Positions 57,964 through 64,000 of a stretch of DNA of 64,000 nt are shown piece after piece. Under the pieces are notes generated by a model. That model saw only the letters and a program-made list of their open reading frames with translations. It made no database searches and had not been told where the DNA came from. The stretch comes from Neobacillus nitrireducens (GTDB lineage Bacteria; Bacillota; Bacilli; Bacillales; Cytobacillaceae). The DNA is taken from positions 3,984,501 through 4,048,500 of the forward strand of contig NZ_CP133262.1 in assembly GCF_030915405.1 (NCBI RefSeq), written 5' to 3'. Made by a program: the position numbers and the translations under genes. Position 1 is the first letter of the stretch. Every line of letters begins with the position of its first letter.

Positions 57964-58904
57964 GTGGTTGTTTCCTCCATTTGACTAGTTTGATAGGTGA
58001 TTTTACCTAATTCTGAAATGTCATATCCTTCTAGTTCCGTTAAGCTGTCTTTGAAACTAGGAGATTGTAAATACTCATTTAGGTCGGTTAAGCTTTGTTT
58101 ATTTTCAGCGGTAAAGCGGAAAACCATATCGAAATTTTCTTTAGCTACGGGTATAAAGTCCAGTCCTAAATGGCTTGCTGCCGACTGAATTCCGAAGGTT
58201 ACATCTGCCGTGCCCCTGCTAATATAGGAAGCGGCAGATAAATGATTCCATTCTTCATTGCTATACCCAGCTATTTTATTAGGTTCGATTCCATTAATGG
58301 ATAACCTGGAATCAAGCAGAAATCTTGTGCCTGCACCCTTTTGGCGATTAACAAATTGAACATCGTGTCGTGTCAAATCAGTAAAATTATGAATGTTTTT
58401 CGGATTACCTTTCGCGACAATAAAGCCTTGTTGTCTAGCCGCTAATCTAAGTACCAGAATGGATTCATAGACAAAGAGTTGACGAATGAATGGCAGGTTA
58501 TATTCCTGCGATGTCGGATCTAATAGATGAATGGCTGCAATATCGCATTGTCCCCGGTAAAGCATCATTAACCCTTCGAGACTGCCTATATAGGAAGGCT
58601 GAATCTGCAAGTTCAGTGCAGTTGCTGCTTGTTTTGCGAAATGCTCAACTAGAAAGTCGTGACTACCCGATAATCGGATCGATTGGGCAGGATTACTCGG
58701 AGTTCCTATTGGTTCAGTAGGACTTTTTTTTGCAGGAGCTTTCGTATTCTCTTTAAATCTTTCCAGTTCTGAGTGTTCAATTCGCATTTTATTACCGATT
58801 TTAAAGGCCTGCAATTCACCTCTTTTAATCAGCTCATAAACGGTATGTTTTGAGATTTGAAAGATTTGGGCCACTTCATCGGGTGTGTACGCCTTCTCAT
58901 CCAT
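57957..58904 (-). CDS. HTH-excisionase / binding-protein-domain regulator
   Basis: A 315-residue protein: an N-terminal MerR/excisionase-type helix-turn-helix (residues 1-55, Y-T-P-D-E-V-A-Q-I-F-Q-I-S-K-H-T-V-Y-E-L) and a C-terminal PBP-like domain (about 80-305, with A-I-H-L-L-D-P and Q-K-G-A-G-T-R-F-L-L-D). The second domain resembles binding-protein modules found in molybdate/tungstate regulators. As first gene of the tup operon it probably senses tungstate or molybdate and controls uptake. The ribosome-binding site is GGAGGGTGA. Repeats upstream may be its operator. Confidence 0.83.
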   Translation of the reverse strand: MDEKAYTPDEVAQIFQISKHTVYELIKRGELQAFKIGNKMRIEHSELERFKENTKAPAKKSPTEPIGTPSNPAQSIRLSGSHDFLVEHFAKQAATALNLQIQPSYIGSLEGLMMLYRGQCDIAAIHLLDPTSQEYNLPFIRQLFVYESILVLRLAARQQGFIVAKGNPKNIHNFTDLTRHDVQFVNRQKGAGTRFLLDSRLSINGIEPNKIAGYSNEEWNHLSAASYISRGTADVTFGIQSAASHLGLDFIPVAKENFDMVFRFTAENKQSLTDLNEYLQSPSFKDSLTELEGYDISELGKITYQTSQMEETTTC

Positions 58905-58960
58905 AAGTCACCCTCCTATTTCCAGTTTTTATTTTAATAAAAGAATAGCATAATAAAAGT

Positions 58961-59000
58961 GACTTTTGTTAAGTTTTGTTGAGTTTCGTCTAGTTTCGTT
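58961..59000. promoter_or_regulatory. Four tandem 10-bp direct repeats, likely operator
   Basis: Four consecutive 10-mers: GACTTTTGTT, AAGTTTTGTT, GAGTTTCGTC, TAGTTTCGTT (58961, 58971, 58981, 58991). They share TTT-[T/C]-GT at identical positions, one helical turn apart. They lie 56-96 bases upstream of the tup regulator gene, in its divergent region with azoR. Confidence 0.6.
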
Positions 59001-59144
59001 TGGGATTGTCATGAATTGTTCAAAATAAACTAATAGTTTTCATATAAATTTCACAAACTTCACTGATTGTTCATTCGTGAGCATAAAGATATATTGTACT
59101 ATTAGGAGAGAATATTAAATTTGCGGATAAGGGAAGGGATTTAA

Positions 59145-59807
59145 ATGTCAAAGCTTCTATATATAACAGCAAATCCAAAAAGTGATATTAGTCGTTCAAA
59201 AGGACTGCAAATTGGGGAAGCATTTTTAGAAGAGTTTAAAAATGTTCAACCAGATGTGGAGATTGAGCATATGCATCTATATAGCATGGATATCCCTGAG
59301 ATAGACATGGATTTATTATATGCACGTGCCAAATTATCATTTATGGGTTATACAAAAGAGCAACTTTCCGAGGAAGAGCGGACCAAACTTGAAAAAATGC
59401 ATGCGCTCGCCGACCGTTTTATTGATGCAGATTACTATGTGTTTGTTACCCCAATCTGGAACCTTGGCGCTCCAGCTATTTTAAAATCGTTCATGGATTG
59501 TTTATTTATTGCGGGAAAAACCTTTACCTACTCTGAACATGGTGCAGAGGGACTTTTAACCGGAAGAAAGGCCATTCACATTCAAACGCGCGGAGGCATT
59601 TATTCCACTGGAAGAATGGTCGATTTTGAAATGGGTGACCGTTATTTGAGCAAAGCGCTAGAATTCCTCGGCTTTGATTTAATGGAAACCGTCTATGCAG
59701 AAGGAATGGATCATTTTCCAAAACAGATTCCTGAAATTATGGAAAAAGCGAAGAAACAAGCAGCAGAAGCGGCTAGAGAAATGGCGCAAGAGACAGTTAC
59801 CATCTAA
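59145..59807 (+). CDS. azoR: FMN-dependent NADH-azoreductase
   Basis: A 220-residue flavodoxin-fold protein with the FMN-phosphate loop N-P-K-S-D-I-S-R-S near residue 9, P-I-W-N-L-G-A-P-A-I-L-K near 105 and T-R-G-G-I-Y near 148. This matches the bacterial AzoR quinone/azo reductases. It reduces quinones and azo compounds with NADH in the cytoplasm, probably against thiol or quinone stress. GGGAAGGGA precedes the ATG. It is a single-gene unit ending at a strong terminator. Confidence 0.92.
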   Translation: MSKLLYITANPKSDISRSKGLQIGEAFLEEFKNVQPDVEIEHMHLYSMDIPEIDMDLLYARAKLSFMGYTKEQLSEEERTKLEKMHALADRFIDADYYVFVTPIWNLGAPAILKSFMDCLFIAGKTFTYSEHGAEGLLTGRKAIHIQTRGGIYSTGRMVDFEMGDRYLSKALEFLGFDLMETVYAEGMDHFPKQIPEIMEKAKKQAAEAAREMAQETVTI

Positions 59808-59815
59808 ATATAATA

Positions 59816-59856
59816 AAGGCGCGGTATCGATGAACTCGAACCGCGCCTTGCTTTTT
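59816..59856. terminator. Bidirectional terminator after azoR
   Basis: Stem AAGGCGCGGT / ACCGCGCCTT with a 14-base loop, followed by GCTTTTTT, between convergent genes. Confidence 0.88.
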
Positions 59857-60638
59857 TAGAACTTTCCTGTAAATTGGAAAAATAAAACCAGTAAACCTAA
59901 TGCCCACACATAAATCGCAAATGGTTTTAATGAATGATTTTTCAAATAGCCAATCATCCACTTTACAGCAACATAACCGAACACGGCAGATGCGACAATT
60001 CCAACGAGCAACGCCGACAACGAGATTTCTTCGCCTTGCCCGCTGAGTAAATCCTTCGATTGCAGAACAATCGCGCCGGCAATTGCTGGTGTGGACAATA
60101 AAAAGGAAAAATAAGCAGCTGTTTCACGGTCTAATTTCCGCCAAAGTGCCGCAACAATCGTCATCCCTGAACGAGAAATCGCTGGCATAATGGCAACGGC
60201 CTGAAAGGTACCAATGATGAGAGCATCTTTATAGCTAATATCATCCATCTTTTTATAACCATTTTTTGCGGAATCAGCAAGCCACAAGAAAATCCCCGTA
60301 ATCAAAAACTCCCAGCCAATCGTCACACCTGTCTTCGAAATTTCATCAATATAGTCTTTAAACGCCAGTCCAAAGATTACGGCAGGAATCGTCCCAACAA
60401 TCAACAAGAAGGTCAATTTACTAAACGGATTTTTGATAATTTTTATAAATTCATCCTTATAAAAAACAAACACAGCCAACAAAGTACCGACATGTAGCAT
60501 CGTATCGAGCAAGAGTCCCGCTTCCTGCAAACCAAATAAATTTCTTCCTAAATAAAGATGGCCTGTACTGCTAATTGGCAAGAATTCGGTTAAACCTTGA
60601 ATAATCCCGAGAATTAGTGCTTCTAATTTTGTTAACAT
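59856..60638 (-). CDS. uppP: Undecaprenyl-diphosphatase
   Basis: A 260-residue membrane protein with about eight helices. The family motifs are I-Q-G-L-T-E-F-L-P-I-S-S-T-G-H-L near residue 14 and P-A-I-S-R-S-G-M-T near 165. It removes a phosphate from undecaprenyl pyrophosphate on the outer face so that the lipid carrier can be reused for cell-wall synthesis; its overproduction gives bacitracin resistance. I start at the ATG at 60638 (MLTKLEALILG), seven bases after GAGGG, rather than the upstream in-frame codon. Confidence 0.95.
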   Translation of the reverse strand: MLTKLEALILGIIQGLTEFLPISSTGHLYLGRNLFGLQEAGLLLDTMLHVGTLLAVFVFYKDEFIKIIKNPFSKLTFLLIVGTIPAVIFGLAFKDYIDEISKTGVTIGWEFLITGIFLWLADSAKNGYKKMDDISYKDALIIGTFQAVAIMPAISRSGMTIVAALWRKLDRETAAYFSFLLSTPAIAGAIVLQSKDLLSGQGEEISLSALLVGIVASAVFGYVAVKWMIGYLKNHSLKPFAIYVWALGLLVLFFQFTGKF

Positions 60639-60842
60639 AGATACCCTCACATTCTAAAGAAATGATAAGCCTGTACTTTTAAATGATATGCTAAAATTAC
60701 CTATTTAATGAAATCCTATTCTATTTTAGGATGCCTTTACCAGTAAGGCAATCAAAATATCTTATCTCTAAACAAAATAAGTGCAATTGAGAGGCAATCT
60801 CCCATAAAATAGAAGTATACTCGTTCGAGAGGAGAAACGCAT

Positions 60843-61607
60843 TTGGAAAATTCACATCTTCATTTTAATACGTCGATCGGTGTTATGAAGCCTGAAAATA
60901 TTCGAAACAAAGACCAAGCCTGTCCATTTTGCGAAAGAGACCAACTTACTAACCTCATCGCTGTAGACCATCCAATTATTCTTTTGAAAAATAAATATCC
61001 CGTATTGGAAAATACCTATCAAACGGTGTTAATCGAAACAGATGACTGTCATGGTGAATTATCCACCTACTCAAAAGAGCATCTACATAAATTGATGCGG
61101 TTTGGAATCAAACATTGGCTAGCGATGGAGGCAACAGGCCGCTATCAATCGGTAATTTTCTTCAAAAATCATGGACCCTTATCGGGAGGGACGCTCTCCC
61201 ATCCTCATATGCAAATTGTCGGCCTGGAGGATATTGACTATAAAGAAAAGGTAACCCATGAGATGTTTGAAGGGATTAAGATTGCTGAATCTGCGGAAGT
61301 TAGGTTTACATTATCGACAAAGCCGCGTGTTGGTTTTTATGAGTTTAATATTGAAATGGATGATTCAGGTTATCAGGAGAAATTTTCGGAGTTTTTGCAA
61401 ACGGCTGTGCATTATATTTTGAACCATTTTCCATTCAAAGCAACGAGCTATAATTTGTTTTTTCATCATATCGATCATAAAATCTATGCAAAGGTTGTTT
61501 CGCGCTTTATTACTACTCCGCTATATATTGGATACGGCATCCCGCAGGTGCCAAATAATTTAGAATGGATGGCAGGGGAATTGAGGAGTATTTACTTTAA
61601 GGAATAG
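60843..61607 (+). CDS. DUF4931 protein, GalT/HIT-like
   Basis: A 254-residue protein of the DUF4931 family in the HIT/galactose-1-phosphate uridylyltransferase superfamily. C-P-F-C-E-R-D near residue 27 may bind zinc, and G-G-T-L-S-H-P-H-M-Q-I-V-G near 118 carries the H-P-H-x-Q nucleotidyl-transfer motif. It may be a nucleotide-sugar or dinucleotide phosphoryl-transfer enzyme, but substrate is unknown. The start is TTG, after GAGAGGAGA. The downstream gene is a cell-shape SEDS protein, which need not be related. Confidence 0.82.
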   Translation: MENSHLHFNTSIGVMKPENIRNKDQACPFCERDQLTNLIAVDHPIILLKNKYPVLENTYQTVLIETDDCHGELSTYSKEHLHKLMRFGIKHWLAMEATGRYQSVIFFKNHGPLSGGTLSHPHMQIVGLEDIDYKEKVTHEMFEGIKIAESAEVRFTLSTKPRVGFYEFNIEMDDSGYQEKFSEFLQTAVHYILNHFPFKATSYNLFFHHIDHKIYAKVVSRFITTPLYIGYGIPQVPNNLEWMAGELRSIYFKE

Positions 61608-61711
61608 GACTATCTAGGTAAATCAAACCATTCACGGTTTAGAAGTTGTGATTTGTTGATAATAAAAATATAATGAAGGAATGTGGTATTTCTTTGTAAG
61701 GTGGAACCTAT

Positions 61712-62881
61712 ATGACTTCAAATACGAATAAAACTTCAAAGCTTGATTACAATCTTGTTTTTATATTAATATTACTATTTCTAGCAAGCTGTTTAGCGAT
61801 TTATAGTGCGCAGGCGAGCGGGCAATACAAGGAGAATTTCCTAATTAAGCAGATTTTTTGGTATGCGGTTGGCGGTGGAATTATTGCAGTAGTTATGACG
61901 CTCGACTCCGATCAAATACGAAAGCTCACCTGGTATGCTTATGGATTTGGGATTCTGATGCTCGGCTTTTTGATTGTTGCGCCTGAAAGTATCGCACCGG
62001 TTATCAATGGAGCGAAAAACTGGTTTAAAATTCCCGGTGTGGGTACAATTCAACCGTCTGAGTTTGTTAAAATCTTCATTATTGTTGCGCTTGCTCGCTT
62101 GATAGAGGATCATCATAATAAGCATCAGATAAAAACGATCCAAACAGATTTCTGGCTGCTAGTTAAGATGGGGGCCGTCACAATGGGGCCATTAGTTCTT
62201 ATCATCAAGCAGGACTTAGGTACATCGTTAGTGTTTTTGGCTATTTTAATCGGAATGATTTTTATATCGGGAATATCATGGAAGCTGCTTGCACCATTGT
62301 TTACATTTGGAATTGCGTTAATCGGAACGATTTTTTATTTTGTTTTATGGAAACCAGAATTACTTGCGAAGTACCTTGGGGTAGGGGAGTATCAACTCCG
62401 TCGGATCTATTCATGGCTCGATCCCTATAGTTACCAAGGCTCTGATGCGTATCAGTTGACGAAATCGTTGCTTGCAATTGGATCCGGGCAAACGGGCGGT
62501 AAGGGATTTGGTAACCGTGAAGTCTATTTGCCGGAGAGTCAAACCGACTTTATCTTTAGCGTGGTTGGCGAAGAATATGGCTTTATTGGGGCTAGTGTGC
62601 TGATTAGTTTGTTTTTCTTGCTGATTTACCATATTACAAAGGTCGGAATGGAAACAAAGAATAATTTTTATACGTATATTTGTGTCGGCGTCATCAGCAT
62701 GATCACCTTCCACGTCTTTCAGAACATCGGGATGACGATTGGCGTACTGCCAATTACAGGAATTCCTCTGCCTTTTATCAGTTACGGCGGTAGTGCCTTA
62801 ATGGGGAATATGCTCGGACTCGGCTTAATCTTTTCCATTCGTTATCATTATAAAAAATACATGTTTTCAACAACGGCTTAA
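61712..62881 (+). CDS. rodA: RodA/FtsW-family SEDS glycosyltransferase
   Basis: A 389-residue membrane protein with about ten helices. Motifs include W-F-K-I-P-G-x-G-x-I-Q-P-S-E-F-V-K near residue 110, K-Q-D-L-G-T-S near 167, E-S-Q-T-D-F-I-F-S-V-V-G-E-E-Y-G near 275 and the C-terminal P-L-P-F-I-S-Y-G-G-S. SEDS proteins polymerise peptidoglycan glycan strands with a class B PBP. RodA, for elongation, is favoured by the G-I-P-L-P-F-I-S-Y-G-G-S form and isolated position, but FtsW/SpoVE paralogues cannot be excluded. No PBP gene is adjacent. Confidence 0.85.
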   Translation: MTSNTNKTSKLDYNLVFILILLFLASCLAIYSAQASGQYKENFLIKQIFWYAVGGGIIAVVMTLDSDQIRKLTWYAYGFGILMLGFLIVAPESIAPVINGAKNWFKIPGVGTIQPSEFVKIFIIVALARLIEDHHNKHQIKTIQTDFWLLVKMGAVTMGPLVLIIKQDLGTSLVFLAILIGMIFISGISWKLLAPLFTFGIALIGTIFYFVLWKPELLAKYLGVGEYQLRRIYSWLDPYSYQGSDAYQLTKSLLAIGSGQTGGKGFGNREVYLPESQTDFIFSVVGEEYGFIGASVLISLFFLLIYHITKVGMETKNNFYTYICVGVISMITFHVFQNIGMTIGVLPITGIPLPFISYGGSALMGNMLGLGLIFSIRYHYKKYMFSTTA

Positions 62882-62895
62882 TATAGAAGGTGGGT

Positions 62896-62927
62896 AAAAA
62901 GGGCGGCGCGGGTACGCTCTTTTTTTG
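62896..62927 (+). terminator. Terminator after rodA
   Basis: Stem AAAGGGCG / CGCTCTTT (one G-U pair) with a 9-base loop, then TTTTT. Confidence 0.8.
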
Positions 62928-62951
62928 TTGCTGATGCTAATAAAGGAGTTT

Positions 62952-63064
62952 GGCGGAATAAATTAAGAAGTCGGCAGAATCCTGTCCAAGTTTGGCGGAA
63001 TAAACTTGGAAATCGGCGGAATCCCAGTCAAGTTTGGCGGAATAAATCATGAAGTTGGCGGAAT
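62952..63064. repeat. Second array of six GGCGGAAT motifs at exact 21-bp period
   Basis: GGCGGAAT (once GGCAGAAT) begins at 62952, 62973, 62994, 63015, 63036 and 63057. The bases after the core alternate AA/CC (the sixth is CT) as in the array at 19695-19807, with similar spacers such as AAGTTTGGCGG. Confidence 0.85.
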
Positions 63065-63083
63065 CTCCCGCTGGCCATAATGA

Positions 63084-63115
63084 AAAGAGCGAGGCCATGG
63101 CAAGCCTCGCTCTTT
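63084..63115. terminator. Bidirectional terminator
   Basis: Perfect 12-bp stem AAAGAGCGAGGC / GCCTCGCTCTTT with loop CATGGCAA, between convergent genes. Confidence 0.9.
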
Positions 63116-63156
63116 CTACTATAAAAAAACTGGGAAGGTTTTTTATAAAAATTTAC

Positions 63157-64000
63157 TTATTTCTTAAGTAATAGGTTCTTAAGGTCATCGAGCATAATAT
63201 TAGCGGACAGAACGCCGCCGGAAGTGTTCCAAGTTGCATCACTAACTTCATATACATGGCCGCTCTTAACGGCATTTAGGTTTTTCCAAAGTGGATCGTT
63301 TGTCCATTCTTTTGCAGTATCTAAGGCTGCTTGATCACCTGGTGGTGCATAGGTAAAGTAGAATAGAAGATCTCCATCCATTTGAGGAATAACTTCCTTA
63401 CCAACCTCTACAGCCAGTAAACCTAGCTTGTTATCTGGAGTAAAGAGTGCTTCCTGCTGGGCCGCACGTTTAAAGCCTAATTGATCGAAAAGTACTCCTG
63501 AAAAAGAATCCGTATAATAAATACGAGATTTTCCTGCCATGAAGCGTACGACAGAAACCTCTTGATTTACTTTATCTCCAAGTTCCGTTTTTAAATCCTC
63601 TACATGTTTATCGTAAGCACTTAACACTTCCGTTCCTTTTGCTTCAAGGTTCAACGCTTTAGCATACAATTTAAAGTTATCCTTCCAATCACCTCTTAGC
63701 GTCTCAGAAAAGACAGTTGGAGCAATCGCACTTAGTTGGTCATACACCTTTTCTTGGCGCAGTTTGTTACCGATAATTAAATCCGGCTTCAATGAGGCAA
63801 TTTTCTCCACATTTACTTCACTTTCAACCCCAACCACCTCTACGCCTTCCATTTCCGATTTAATATGTTCATACCAAGGATCTCCAAGCCAAGATTGGAC
63901 AGCACCAACTGGTTTCACACCTAAAGCTAGCAGTGCTTCCGTTCCTTCATTAGTAAGAATAACGACTTTTTTGGGAGTACCTTTAATAGTAGTCGATCCC
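63157..64000 (-). CDS. Iron-siderophore ABC binding protein (5' end missing)
   Basis: The frame runs off the right edge. The visible 280 residues form a type III (TroA/FhuD-like) binding fold: K-K-V-V-I-L-T-N-E-G-T-E-A-L-L-A-L-G-V-K-P-V-G near the visible start, the long connecting helix about I-A-S-L-K-P-D-L-I-I-G-N, and a C-terminal lobe ending V-S-D-A-T-W-N-T-S-G-G. This matches the FhuD/YfiY group that captures Fe(III)-hydroxamate siderophores outside the membrane. Signal peptide, lipobox and any Fur site lie beyond the window. A GTG at 63918 is internal, not the start. Confidence 0.87.
   Translation of the reverse strand, partial: GSTTIKGTPKKVVILTNEGTEALLALGVKPVGAVQSWLGDPWYEHIKSEMEGVEVVGVESEVNVEKIASLKPDLIIGNKLRQEKVYDQLSAIAPTVFSETLRGDWKDNFKLYAKALNLEAKGTEVLSAYDKHVEDLKTELGDKVNQEVSVVRFMAGKSRIYYTDSFSGVLFDQLGFKRAAQQEALFTPDNKLGLLAVEVGKEVIPQMDGDLLFYFTYAPPGDQAALDTAKEWTNDPLWKNLNAVKSGHVYEVSDATWNTSGGVLSANIMLDDLKNLLLKK

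Overview
The window is chromosomal DNA of a low-G+C, spore-former-type Firmicute of the family Bacillaceae. Gene order and protein sequences resemble Bacillus subtilis and its relatives: fadB-etfB-etfA, sigL-cggR-gapA-pgk-tpiA-gpmI-eno, secG-est-rnr-smpB-ssrA, and yuaF-floT behind a SigW-type promoter. A Neobacillus-like genus is my guess from the mixture of genes, not a measured result. Most genes are on the + strand and end at clear intrinsic terminators.

Layout. 1-4.2 kb: fatty-acid oxidation electron transfer (end of fadB, etfB, etfA, and fadF). 4.5-13.4 kb: sigma-54, a glutaredoxin-like protein and the lower glycolytic operon, with a CggR promoter and operator. 13.5-18.9 kb: secG, carboxylesterase, RNase R, SmpB and tmRNA, i.e. 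trans-translation and RNA quality control. The tmRNA gene is interrupted in its T-loop by a 278-nt sequence that I can fold as a group IA self-splicing intron; this is the most striking object in the window. 19.1-21.2 kb: an encapsulin iron-storage operon (IMEF-type ferritin-like cargo, shell protein, and a [2Fe-2S] ferredoxin that carries its own targeting peptide), followed convergently by an unrecognised gene under a promoter covered by a Fur box. 21.9-23.9 kb: a PepV-like dipeptidase and a DUF192 protein.

24.2-35.2 kb: a complete Tad/Flp pilus locus (three tandem pilins, prepilin peptidase, TadE, TadG, CpaB, CpaE, CpaF, TadB, TadC), then a SinR-like repressor, a processive family-2 glycosyltransferase and a polysaccharide deacetylase. 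A 16-bp palindrome of the form GTTC-N8-GAAC recurs upstream of the pilins and upstream of the glycosyltransferase, suggesting one regulator controls pili and matrix polysaccharide together.

35.2-51 kb: mostly housekeeping and transport (AI-2E family permease, CDF cation efflux, DUF3231 protein, acyl-CoA thioesterase, NadE, orphan MASE3 sensor, amino-acid antiporter, cystine-type ABC transporter, NfeD/flotillin pair, secreted M6 protease). 51-55.5 kb: two histidine kinases around one response regulator, and an AhpD-like protein. 55.6-58.9 kb: a tungstate-type ABC transporter with an HTH/binding-protein regulator whose upstream region has four 10-bp direct repeats. 59-64 kb: azoreductase, UppP, a GalT/HIT-like DUF4931 protein, a RodA/FtsW-type SEDS protein and the truncated gene of an iron-siderophore binding protein.

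Three intergenic arrays of six short motifs, each spaced exactly 21 bp, and four copies of a 13-bp motif (GGTGCCTGACACC) are further structure not explained by genes. I saw no CRISPR array, rRNA, tRNA, prophage or transposase gene.
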